Of a stretch of 64,000 nucleotides of DNA, positions 23,368 through 36,600 are shown in pieces. Each line of letters begins with the position of its first letter. Position 1 is the stretch's first letter. A program made the position numbers and the translations under genes. This DNA comes from Cavenderia fasciculata (taxonomy: Eukaryota; Evosea; Eumycetozoa; Acytosteliales; Cavenderiaceae): the NCBI RefSeq assembly GCF_000203815.1, contig NW_004457718.1, positions 186,001 through 250,000 of the forward strand, in the 5' to 3' direction. Under the pieces are notes generated by a model. That model did no database searches. It was not told the origin of the DNA and saw nothing but the letters and a program-made list of their open reading frames with translations.

Positions 23368-26300
23368 TTATTTATTATTTAAAATGTTTTCAATATGACT
23401 AAAACCAACAGAATAAATTCTTTGTAATTGTAAATTCTTTTCCAATAGATCGATGGGACATTTTTTAAAACATCTTGTTTTGATGATCGAGAGTAGTTGA
23501 TTAGATAGAGCATCATCAAGAACGGTTGATGATAATTGGCTAATATCATTTTGGTTGACATGATCAAAGACAAAACCAAATTGATCAATGTATCCTCTGT
23601 TGATGAGTTGTGTCATTCTTTCTTTTGGCTTGCATCTAAAGATACCAAGGAATTGATAAATATCTGCTAGATTATCAAAGTATTTTGATCCATTTAATAC
23701 ATTGAGTTGATTTAATAATGGATCAATTGATTGAATATTGTAATTGGTGGGTAAACGAGTATATAGTTTGTTGAAATACTCTGTTTGGGTTGGTCTTTCC
23801 CTTTGGATGGTTTGATGAATTGATGCGAAAATGGGTATATCGTTGTTTTGCTCCAATTGGTCCAACAAGTTGATTAAATGATTTGCCTCCTTCATTGACA
23901 ATACAATAATATTTGGAGAGTCACCATTCCAAACAACCAAAGTGTAATTGATTTGTTTGACAAAATCATCGATATTATCAACCACATTGTTGTCATGAAC
24001 AACGGTTTTGGTAAAGTTTTGGGTGGCCAAAATGGAGGGTGAGAAACATTCCTTTTGAATTTCCAAACACTGCCAAACCAATGTTTTCTTGAATATATCT
24101 TTGATTGGTAGGAATATTGGACAGTTTGAAATGTTTGTTTTTCCAGTCAATACATCATTCCATACTTTACTAATAACTTCTTCATATGGTTCAACTTTTG
24201 GTGGCAATTGTCTTTCAATTTCATTTTCAACTTCCACTTCAAACTCTCTTTCTTGTTCTTCATCGACCATGTTTGAAAATATCTTTTGATCTTCTATCTT
24301 GTCTTCGGCATACCGACAAATTTGTATTGATTGTTTTGAATGCATTTTGTCAAGTAGTTTGAAAACTTTGGCATTTCCAACATCGTTTTCAAATGTCTTT
24401 TCCAAGTTGCTTCTCATTGATGAAACAACAGCGTTACCCTTTTCTTGTCGATACAATGAAGAATACATATCGTATAATGAGAGATTCTCGGGGAATGCAA
24501 CTAATCTTGAAAAGATAGATCTCTTGTTTTCAACATTATCCATTGCCAAAAGTGAAATGGCAGATTTACTTCTTGCATTCATCATTCCTTGGAATGTCCA
24601 TTGAATAAAAGAGTCGGTAATAGTGTCTATTGTATTTTGAATTGTCCATTTCAAAATATCTTGAATCTCTGGTGATTTTGATAGTGGTTCAAGTTCACCT
24701 CTTTCATTCTTTAATTCAATTCCAAGATTCTTTGAAATGAGAATTGAAATAGTTTGACCTTGTCCCAACTTTCTCATTCTCATACATGCTTGAAGGAGTT
24801 TTTCTTTTGTTATCTTGTTTCCAATTGTAACCATTGCATTACTGTTGATTGGAAGTTTAATATCAACACCACGAGTATGATAATCATCCAAATAAACTAA
24901 AACTCTATCTAATCTGTCAGAGAGTGGTGATTGACTGAATATAAACTTCTTTCCTTCTCGATCGATTGTTGTCAGTTTATCATTTTCAAAAAATAGAGCT
25001 CCATCTATTCTTGTTGTTGATTCCAATTCTAACCATCTCTTTACAACATCTTCATTTGATTTACCAATCATTAATGCTCCTGCATCAATAAGTATGTTGT
25101 AATAGTGTCCACTTTGATTGTTGTTGAGCTTGAATATCTCCCCGAGTATGTTATTTTCATCAACGATATGAACCTTGTTTGATTGATCATTTTGATCAAG
25201 AATATAATTCAATACTTGAACATTGGTATATTTGAGTCGATCCAAATCATTTTGTTGAATAGTAAGAGGATAGAGACATTTAGTGTCATTGGTACCACTG
25301 AATCCACATGAAATATGTTTCTTGGAGTTTGATTTTGGATAAACCAAATCGCATGAATTGGCAAATAGTTTGGAAGGGAATTGTTTAGTTTCATATGGGA
25401 ATACCAATTCATTCAACCAGAAATTGATGACTCTACAATTGAATTTGAATAGAGAATAGAGATGTTTGATCAATTGATTATCAGATTTGACAATACATTT
25501 GAAATCTCTATATTTTTCTTCAATTGTTGGGTCATAATCTGTCCATGATCTGTAGATATCTGATGCTTCGTGTTTGTGACTTGTTATTAAAGTATCCAAT
25601 GCTTTACAAAATTGTTTATATGATAAACCTTGATTGTAATATGAGAGAAAGGTGAGTATAATTGCAAAGTCTGGATGACCATATTCAGCTCTCTCAGAGG
25701 GTGTATCTTTGGCTCTGAATGGGACTGCCAATAATGTAGAGTCCCGTTTGAATGATGATGATGCAGTTGATCTAATACCATAATGTTTTGACCATGTTTT
25801 CGAGAGTGAATGTAACAAAACTTCATATGAAAATAATCCTCGATACAATAAGACCCTTGTTTGATGTTTTTCAAGTTTTTCAACCATCGATAGAGCATTT
25901 CGATGTTTTCTTGTTGGTGTATCTTCATCAGATCCAACAAATTGTTTTATCAATTCAAACTCTTCTTCATTTGGGTTGAATGGGAGATTATGGATTAATT
26001 TGTCACAAAGTTCATCCAACACCTCTTTCATTTGGTCTTGATTGTTTTCATTCTCTGATGTGAATCTTCTAAATAAGAATGGATCTTGGTCATCGTTGTA
26101 ATGATGTTGAAGAATTAATTTCAGTTCAGATAGAACCTCTTCAATTACTTTCCAACGATCAGATCCACCATTCAGTGGAATCTTTGATCCGATTGGATAG
26201 AGTAGTTGGTATTTGTGTGATAATAGATCATCACATTCATCCATAATATCAAATATATTGGTTTCCCACCATACAAGGACTTGATTCATTTCATCAAACA

Positions 26301-29300
26301 ATTTATCTTTTGCCAATCTCCAAAATAAATTGAATGATAATCTATGTTCTGGTGTACAAAGTATAATTCCATTCATTTGATGGCATTTTTCAATGTTGCG
26401 ACGTATCGATCTAATATGTGATTCAGATATTGATGGTCCAATATCTCTTTTGAATGGATAGAGATGAATTGGTCGATTGAGAATTGATGATCCAAGTCTC
26501 ATTTGTAAATCTTGAATATAGGTTTGAAGTAGTGATGGAATTGCATTGACTCGAGCAATTCTTTGTTTATCGAATATTGCCAAACACATGATTGAGTAGA
26601 ATAACAGATGTCTTTCCTTCACCCATCTGTAGTTGAACACATTCATTACTTTGAGCATTGATCAACTTGATTGCAATCTCTGCTTGAGTGTCTCTGATCC
26701 AAATTGATTGTTCCAATTCAAATACCAACCATGTTGGATAATCTTTTGGTAACCATTGTCTTGTCTCTCTACTCTGTGATAATATTTTGAGTAAATCAAC
26801 ACCTTGAATGGTCTTGCATTTCTGAATCTTTTGTTTATAAGTTTGAAGGATAATATGAACACCAATGAGTTGATATATCTCATCAGGTAAATCAACCAAA
26901 TGATTTGAGAAATCTTCATAAACAGTCAATGGAACACAACCAATCCAAGAATGACAACTTTTAAATATACAATCCAATTCAGATTCTACATTTTCATTTC
27001 TAGTTGGGTTGTTGTAAAACATTTCGATTATATTCCAAACCAAATCCAATTTTTGTTGAATAATAACTGATAACTCTTCCAAAGCCTCTCCAAGTGATTG
27101 TGATTTGTTCATTTCAAATGTTGGTTGGTTTAAATGAATCTTTAGAGATTCTTTACTAATATTTAAATCATCAAATAATTCCTCTTCCAAATGTGTTTCA
27201 TGGTAGATTCCATCAATAAAACTATCCAACTTGCCAAATGATATCTTTTCTCGTTTGCAACTTTTAGAGGTGAGAGTTGACAGAATAGATTCCAATTGTT
27301 TATCAAAACCAAACTTCCAAATATCTTGAAATTCTTGACTGATTTCCTGTTCAAACAATTTAATGTTGTTGTAATCTTGTTCATTAAATTGATTCTGTAG
27401 TGACAATATTGTTGGTGTTGGGAATTTTGGGAAGCGATTGAAAATGTTCAGATTTGAGGGTTTACTGCCGTATGTTTGGACAAGATCTTTGACTATTCTG
27501 TTGACCCTTTGGAAAAATGATTTCAACATTTTGTTTTTGTACCAATGATTGATTTTCTCTTGGATTTTGCTATTAAAAATGGAACTATGTGTCATATGCT
27601 TGCTGGTAACCGAATGATATTCGGTATCTTGTGGTGCAATGATTCCATATGACTCCCTTTCCCAAATATTTTGGGACAGGATACGATCGAGAACTGCTTT
27701 TCTTTCCTCATTGTCTTGTTGAGAGGTAGTTTTTTCGGTAAAGTCCAACGAATTTCTTATAGTATTTACGATTTCAGATTCGTCATATGTTGTTATTGGG
27801 TCTTGGTAACTGGTTTCTCTCGGAAATGTCCTTATAGCGGTGAAATGATATGAAATTGCAACCAATACCAAATGATCCAAAAATGAGACCAAAGATTCAT
27901 CTGACCAAAAACATGAAAACAAAGTTATGATAAATTTAAATCTTGAAAAATTATAATCACCATGAACCGTTTCCATTGCTATCTTTAATAACTTTAGATA
28001 CCAATCTGTATATGCTGCACCTAGTGTCTGTTTTCGAGCAATGTATCTGGTATTGATGAGATTGTTGGTTTCTTGAAATTCTGGAACACAATTTTGTGAT
28101 GACTTTACGTCCAATCCTGTGATGGTCGAACCACCAATCATAGAATAGGGATTGAATGATTTGTCCAAATTATCAATATTCTTGGATTCAATGATCAATG
28201 CAAATCTTTGAACTTTAGTATTGGTTTGATCCAATTTAGATGGTTCAATGATTTTGATAGATCCTGGTGTGTCAATGGGTTCATCGATTTGGCAAAGCGG
28301 TGAGAATATTCTTTTGGATCTAATCCAAGCGATTAGATTTAGGGCCAAATCGAATGATCTTCTGTCATTTTGAGAAACAAGTGTATATAAAAATGACATT
28401 TCTTGGTGTGATTTCTTGATTCCATCAACCAAAATAACAAATACATCTTGTGTTATCATTGGTGGAAGTAGTGGGTATGATATTGATATTTGTTGTTTGA
28501 TATTATCTTGAGATACTCTTGTTGGTGATACACTTGCAATTTGTGATAAAATATTGAGTTGTGATTGGTTGAGTGGCATATTGTTTTTGAATTTCTTTAA
28601 TAAAATAATTGCAAGTTCCATTCCTCTCAATCCAGTAAATGGATCTCTAAGGAATGATGATGTTACAATATGAGAGGAACAAAGATGGGGATGTGCTGTC
28701 AAATCTGATGATTTGATCATTTTGAGTTCCCTGTCAATATCATAAATAAAATATGATGGATGGTTGAGTCTGGTTGTACTTGATTTGGCATTGTTGAATC
28801 CTTTACAATTATCATTCACCTCCAATGTGATTGGTGAATGTGGAAGAATAACCTTCTTTGTTCCACTTAAATTGCTTTGTTCCAAAACCAATATTGTTTT
28901 CAAACCAACCAAAGTTCCAATATATTGTTGTTCACAAAGTCGATATCCAGAATATTGAACTGAATTGATTTGTTGATTCTGACAATCAACAATAAAATCC
29001 AATCCATATTGATTCAAATGAATTCTATAAAGTTGGGATGCTTCTTGTTCATAAATATGAAAGTGTGACTTTGATTCTAATGGGAATATTTTGAATATTT
29101 GATCTCTTAATGCTTGATTATTTTCACCAAAATATAATAGTGATTCATCATTTGATTCCAATTTAATTTCGCCAAATTTAGTTCCAATAAATTTAATTGA
29201 GTCCAATCCTCCATCTTTGTATTGTTGGAATGTTTTTGGTCTAAACTCTATTTCATTTGTTGCCAGATTTACCCAATGTGTATAACACAAATACAATGTA

Positions 29301-32300
29301 ACAGGTAAATGCTTAAATAAATCAGGATCAAGAAGCATCCATCTTTCACCATTGTCTTTGACTTGAACAATTCCAACTATTTTTGATGAGGCAAATTGGA
29401 ATTCAAAATTGAATCCATTTATTGGACGATTGGTAGTCCTGTCATTAATTAAATAAAATAACTCTAGTTTAGTATCTATTCATTTAAAATTAATATAGAA
29501 TATACATACCAAATAGAATTACCAGATTGATGAACTTCAAAAATCGAATATTCAAAGAAGGTTTTATAGAGCTTGTGGCTGATTAAATGTGTAGGTAATC
29601 TTCTATCAAAAGTTCCATTGAATAATAATGTCCCATCAAATATATTGAATTGAATGATTACATTGTTAATTTGGAATTCTATGATAAATAAAATGTCAAT
29701 ATTTAATTAGCTAATTGATATTTTTTTAATTTAATTTAGACTTACGATAATAATTATTATTTGATCCCTTTTCCCATTCCAAATCATTTCCATCATCTCC
29801 TTGATTATTATGAATAATATTATTTAAACATTTGAAATGATTTCCATCTTTGAAATATTCAACTATGAATGGTATTTGACGATAAATAATTAATGATAGT
29901 TGATTGAATATTATATCCAAGAATGGTTGTTCTGGACATGATGATCCCAATGTTCTTGTTCCATTACTTGAAATGGTTGTATTCTCATCCAATATGATCA
30001 ATGATTTGAAATAATAATCAATGTGTTGGAAATAGTTTGTGTGTTGAATAATATATTGTTTGTGATTATTGTCAATGTTGAATGTCATTATGATTGCAAT
30101 AGCTGTATAAACCATTCTCTTTCTAAGTGTTGCCGTTTCGGTATCTCTTCCATGTAATAATTCTTGTTGAATGAGTTCTTCCAACTTGGCAACCCACTCC
30201 CAAAGTACCACTCTACATTTCTCCAATACGTCAATAATCTTTTTGTCAGTGTCATCTGGTTCATGAGTTTTTTGGTCTGGTTTTTTATCTCTTGTATTGA
30301 ATGCAATTGTTAAACAATAAATGATGACAAGCATTGAAACGCTACCTTCCCAATTGGTTTGGCTTTCATTCAAAACGGTTTCAATTGTATTACATAGTGT
30401 TTGAAGAACATTTTCATCATTCCAACCAATTCTAAAAGGTCTTGTTGTTGACCGACCTTTCTTTCTAGGACCACATTGCATTGACAATTGATAAAACATA
30501 ACCAATACATGAATTCCATTGAGATTATTTCTTTCTTCCATATATCTGATCATATTTCTAATCGATAAGTTTGGACCAACTCTTAACATTCCATATCTAA
30601 TATATTCATTTGGTAACATTCCTTTTGGTGTCTGGTTTTGAGTTGCGAGAACATCATTTTCTTCTATTCCATGATTTGATTTAATCATCCAATTGAGTTC
30701 ACTATACTCAATCTTTGGTGGAATTGAAAGGAGCAGATAGCTTTTTTGGATGTGGGGTGCTTGAATATCGGAAATTGCTTTTTTGTCTTTGTATCCATAA
30801 TACAAAATGGTCTTTGGATTCCAATCAATAAATGAATCTTCATTATTTTTAAATATACAGAGGGAATATGGTTTTTGTGGGTTTTCTCCAAGTAATGATA
30901 CGATACTTAAAGGTGGTGAAAGGTCCCATGTTTGAAGTGTGGCAAAACCATAATCTATCTTTGGACCACTACTTGCAGCGTAAAGATATTTGGAAAGCAT
31001 TGAAAACGAGTTTCTAACATAATAGAGGTAGAATGGGATGTGGGTCTCAAACATGAGTTTGAATTGATTTTCTTTTTTTTCTGGCATTGATTTGTAGTAG
31101 ATTGATAATGTTGAATTGAAGCAGGCTTCAATATAATTATTGATAATTTTTCTTTTTTCAATGTGATCATCACTATCACCCATATACGAAAGCAACTCAG
31201 TTCTGTAACCTCTGATTTCTGCTTTAACCGTCTCTATGTAGTGTTTATACTCTTTGATTTTGTTTTTTGTCTTTTTCTCGATATCATCCAATTCTTTTTG
31301 TAATTCTTCTTGATAAAATTGTTCAGCCCATTTCTTTCCAAAACCATTGTCATCAATACTAAAGATTGAATTATCGATTGATGTATTACCATGGCGCTCA
31401 TCTTCAAAATAAAATTCCAATGATTCCACAATTTCATATTCATATTGGTGTTGGAGTAATAGATCTGAGAATATTGATAAATTGACATATGGTGGTAGAG
31501 AAGAGTATAAATCCAATCTGAGGGATGAATCCTGACTCTCATTTTTGTCAATTAAAAGACAATAATCCAATGTCAATCGATCCAAAATAGCGACCAGTGT
31601 GTATGATGTCAAGATAAAACGACTGTAAAGAATAGCATCATTTTCATATCTTGGTTTTGATACTTTCATATAAATGTCCATTAGATTGTAAATCGATGAG
31701 AATACATCTTGGCATTTTTGTTGGTCATTTGAAAGTGAGTGTCTGAATATTTGACTTTTCCAAATCTGGAATATCATATTTTCAATTATATTTAATACGA
31801 TTACCAATTTTACATTATTTGGTTTGCTATTATTGTCGTAGTTGAGACTATTTATCATTCCTTGGACTATAAAAGTCAACTTTGTAGCAGTTCTAGTGTG
31901 AAGCTGATAAAGTTGTTTTGATAAATTCTCCAAATTGGTAATATAAGAATCGGATGCTGATTCAGTCAATAAGTTTACGTCTTTTACATCCAAGTCCATT
32001 ACATTTACTTTGAGATTGTTGATAAATGATTTAATATTTTGTTGAAGACTTTTATGAACCAAGTTTGTTGGATCAGTTCCATATTCTTTCAATCCATTAC
32101 AAATGTTGTTGATTGGTGTACTGATTTGAGATTCTTTCTCTACGACTTGACAGAATGAATCCCATTGTTGATGAACCGTGTCAGAAAGTGTCTCACATCG
32201 TTCTTTGATTGCTGTGATTAAACCAATCACCATCGATGGATGTTTCTCTTGATATTTGATTTTGAATTTGTTGCAACTTCTGGCAATATGTGCAATGTAT

Positions 32301-33196
32301 TCGAGTGTGGTTTGACTGTTGATTTGATACTTGGCCAAAGTATTGATTTTAAATGCCAACACATTCCATTTATATAAACTTGCCTTTAATCCATATCTTT
32401 AATAAAGAAAATGAGTCAATGATTTGAGACCAACCCAGAGTGGTGATCTCATCCAAACACTATCTGCACTTAATATTTCAGTTCTAATTGATTTATAAAT
32501 GATTGGAGTTGAATATTTTGTTGTTGAATCATTGTATTCACATCCAGGAATAGATGGAATTAACCAATTGAGAATGGTGTTTGGAACTGGTATCATACTA
32601 TGTTCACGATGAACGATTGACATGATTGGTGGTTGATCAGTATCTCTTAGTGCAACTAGATACTCTAAGAATACAGTATCTAACAGTTGATTGACATCTT
32701 GAATGTTGAATGAACAAATAGGTGTTGCAATTTGTAGTTTTGTTGTTTGAACATTAAATTTATCAAGTGTTGGATAAATTTGAATTAAATCTAATATAAT
32801 ATTATTACTATTACTATTTTTATTATTATTATTATTGTTGATAGTTGGAGGTCTATGAATAACTAAAATACAATTTGATTTCTTAAAGTAGGTGATTAAA
32901 GGAATATTATTGTGATTATTATTATCTTTTGAATCAACAAACGATTGTGTGATTCTTTCAGTTAGTTGATTGATATCAGGTGGTTGTTTAATATCATCAC
33001 TGAATTGATTTAAAGCCGATGAAATGATTCCCTTTCCCATGCTGGCATTTACATGTTTAATGAACGAATGAAATAGAGTACTTTCTGCTTCATCTTGTTC
33101 TTGCCGATCAAACACATTAGGCAGTCTTGTTGGCATAAATAGATGAGTCAACATTGAATCATCTTGATCATGATTCTGAATTACACCAAAATCCAT
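23368..33196 (-). pseudogene. Giant DUF6606-DUF3638-DUF3645 protein, array copy 1 (one nonsense codon, one frameshift)
   Basis: The gene has three exons: 29746-33196, 29510-29678 and 23368-29438. They match the intact copy at 50569-60326 in phase and intron position. The start is MDFGVIQNHDQDDSMLTHLF at 33196. The N-terminal DUF6606-like part (LTHLFMPTRL...VLVIHRPP) is followed by a long helical middle. The DUF3638 core has QMGEGKTSVI (about 26600-26632), DECDDLLSHKYQLLYPIGSK, the DUF3645 string AVPFRAKDTPSERAEYGHPD and RMRKLGQGQ. Two lesions are visible: a TAA at 32399-32401 where the paralogues have Lys, and one extra base at about 26595, right after the Walker A motif, that shifts the frame. 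Everything else is open, so this is a very young pseudogene or carries sequence errors. The reading frame is open on both sides of each lesion for over 2.5 kb. Confidence 0.85.
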
Positions 33197-33640
33197 TCTA
33201 TCAGAACAAATATTTATTAGTTAGATTGATCTATGATGAGGATTCAATAAATAATAGTATAACCTACCTTATAGTGAGGTCTCTCTCTCTCTCTCTTTTC
33301 TCTTTGAGGTAATTGGCTAATTGTAAATACGATAGTTACTCGAAATATAAATCTATCTATCTAGATGTAATTAAATACTGTAGATATGTATAGATAATGA
33401 ATTAATGAATGAATATTTGATGTATGCATACACAAAAGAGAGACAAGATCTTCATCTCTCGAATAGCAAAGAATAACCCACCACACCTTCCTTTTCTACT
33501 TTATTTTTTTTATTTATTTTTTTGGTGAAGTTCTTATGATCATTTTCGCACAACGTTCATTGTCATCCGTGATGAGGGGGGAGTGCTAGTTTATTGGTTT
33601 AAACATCAGATGATATATAAATATATTTATATTTTGCTAA
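33197..33640. promoter_or_regulatory. Spacer between array copies 1 and 2 (promoter of copy 1)
   Basis: These 444 bp lie upstream of the copy 1 start and downstream of the copy 2 stop. It contains a CT-repeat (33277-33300) next to the start and AT-rich tracts. No gene was seen. Confidence 0.45.
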
Positions 33641-36600
33641 TTATTTATTATTTATAATTTTTTCAATATGACTATAACCAATTGAATAAATTCTTTGGAG
33701 TTGTAAATTCTTTTCAAGTAGATCGATTGGACATTTTTTAAATCTTCTTGTTTTGATGATTGATAATAGTTGATTGGATAGATTATCATCTATCGAGAGT
33801 TTGTCGATATCACTTGGTTTGACACCTTCTAATACAAATCCAAATTGATCAATGATTCCTTTGTTGATGAGTTGTGACATGATTGTTTTTGAATCACATC
33901 TAAAGATACCAAGGAATTGATAAATCTCTGGTAGACTATCAAAGTATTTTGATCCATTTAATACATTGAGTTGATTTAATAATGGGTCGATTGATTGTTC
34001 TATTGGATTGAGTGCAGCGGGTAAAAGAGTATACAATTGTTTAAAATACTCTGTTTGTTTCTTTCTTTCTCTTTGGATGGTTTGATGAATGGATACAACC
34101 AATTGATTCTTATTTTGGTGTGCTAATTGATTCAACATGTGGATTAAATGGTTTGCTTCTTTCATTGATACTAATACCATGTTTGGAGTAGTAGTACTAC
34201 TACTATCACTTCCAGCATTCCAAAACACCAAAATATAATTAATTTGTTTGACAAAGTAATCATTATTACCAACGATCGTATTGGTGTCATGAACCACTGT
34301 ATTGATAAAGTTTTGAGTTGTCCAAAGGTGTGGTGAAAGACAGTCTTTTTCATGGTCCTCCAAACACTTCCAAACCAATGTATTCTTGAATATATCTTTG
34401 ATTGGTAGGAATGGTGATGGTTGTTGATCATTACCATCGATCTTTTTAGTGCCAATCAAATAGTCAAGCCATTCCTTTCCAATAAATAATTCTTGATAGG
34501 GAGTTACTTTTGGTGGTAATTGACTTTGGATTTCATTTTCAACTTCCAATTCAAATTCTTTTTCTTGTTCTTCATCAACCATGTTGGAGAAAATCATTTG
34601 ATCTTCTATCTTGTCTTCGGCGTATCGACAAATTTGTTTCGCCAATGATGAATGGGTTGGAACAAGAGCTTTGTAAACTTTATCATCTCCAATATCTTTT
34701 TTAAATGTTTTTTCCAATTTAATTTTAGTAAATGATACGACAGAGTCACCTTTTTGTTGTTGATACAATGCAGAATACATATCGTAGAGTGATAGTGTTT
34801 CTGGGAATGCAACCAATCTTGAAAATATAGATTCTTTGTTATCGATATTATCCATTGCCAAAAGTGAAATAGCAGATTTACTTCTTGCATTCATTAATCC
34901 TTGAAGTGTCCATTGAATAAAAGAATTGGTAATAGTATCTATAGTATTTTGAATTGTCCATTTTAATATATCTTTAATCTCTGGTGATTTTGATAGTGGT
35001 TCAAGTTCACCTCTTTCATTCTTTAATTCGATTCCAAGATTCTTTGAAATGAGAATTGAAATAGTTTGACCTTGTCCTAACTTTCTCATTCTCATACATG
35101 CTTGAAGTAGTTTTTCTTTTGTTATCTTGTTTCCAACTGTTACGATTGCATTACTGTTGATTGGAAGTTTAATATCAACACCACGAGTATGATAATCATC
35201 CAAATAAACTAAAACTCTATCTAATCTATCAGAGAGTGGTGATTGACTGAATATAAACTTCTTTCCTTCTCGATCGATTGTTGTCAGTTTATCATTTTCA
35301 AAAAAGAGAGCTCCATCTATTCTTGTTGTTGATTCCAATTCTAACCATCTCTTGACAACATCTTCATTTGATTTACCAATCATCAGTGCTCCTGCATCAA
35401 TTAATATGTTGTAGTAATTCTTGTTGTTGAGTTGATTGAGTTGTGTAATCTTTGGTAGAATATCATTATTATCATCAACGATATGAACCTTGTTTGATTG
35501 ATCATTTTGATCAAGAATATAATTCAATACTTGAACATTGGTATATTTGAGTCGATCCAAATCATTTTGTTGAATAGTAAGAGGATAGAGACATTTAGTG
35601 TCATTGGTACCACTAAATCCACACGAAATATGTTTCTTGGAGTTTGATTTTGGATAAACCAAGTCCCATGGATTTGCAAACAATTTAGATGGGAATTGTT
35701 TTGTTTCATATGGGAATACCAATTCATTCAACCAGAAATTGATGACTCTACAATTGAATTTGAATAGTGAATAGAGATGTTTGATCAATTGATTGTCAGA
35801 TTTGACAACACATTTGAAATCTCTATATTTCTCTTCAATTGATTGATCATAGTCTGTCCATGATCTGTAGATATCTGGTGCTTCGTTTTTATGACTTGTT
35901 CTTAAACAATCCAATGATTTACTGAATTGTTCAAATGATAAACCTTGATTGTAATATGAGAGATAGGTGAGGATGATTGCAAAATCAGGATGACCATACT
36001 CTGCCCTTTCAGATGGTGTATCTTTGGCTCTGAATGGGACTGCCAATAATGTTGAATCTCGTTTCAATGATGACGATGCTTTTGATCTAATTCCATAATG
36101 TTTTGACCATGTTTTTGTCAAAGAGTGCAAAAGAACTTCATATGAAAATAATCCTCGATACAATAAGACTCTTGTTTGATGCTTATCAAGTTTTTCTTCA
36201 ACCAATAATAAGGCTTTGCTGTGTTTTTTTGTTGATGTATCTTCATCTGGTCCAACAAATTGTTTGATAAGGCCAAGATTTTCTTCGTTGGTGTTGAATG
36301 GTAGTTTGTTGATTAATGTTTCGAGTAAAACAGATAACACCTCTTTCATTGTATCTTGATTGTTTTCATTCTCTGATGTGAACCTTCTAAATAGGAATGG
36401 ATCTTTAAAGTCACCATATTGTTTTTGAAGAATTAATTTCAGTTCAGATAGAACCTCTTCAATTATTTTCCAACGATCTGAACACCCATTGAGCGGAATC
36501 TTTGATCCGATTGGATAGAGTAGTTGGTATTTGTATGAAAGTAAATCATCACATTCATCCATAATATCAAATATATTATCGTTCCACCATGTAATTACTT

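Noticed and set aside
26567-26658. Separate downstream gene starting at the ATG at 26658
   Set aside because: The frame is simply the continuation of copy 1 after the extra base; the codons before 26595 in that frame do not match the paralogues.
32390-32440. An intron that would remove the stop in array copy 1
   Set aside because: No gt...ag pair of plausible size keeps the frame here, and the paralogues read straight through with Lys.
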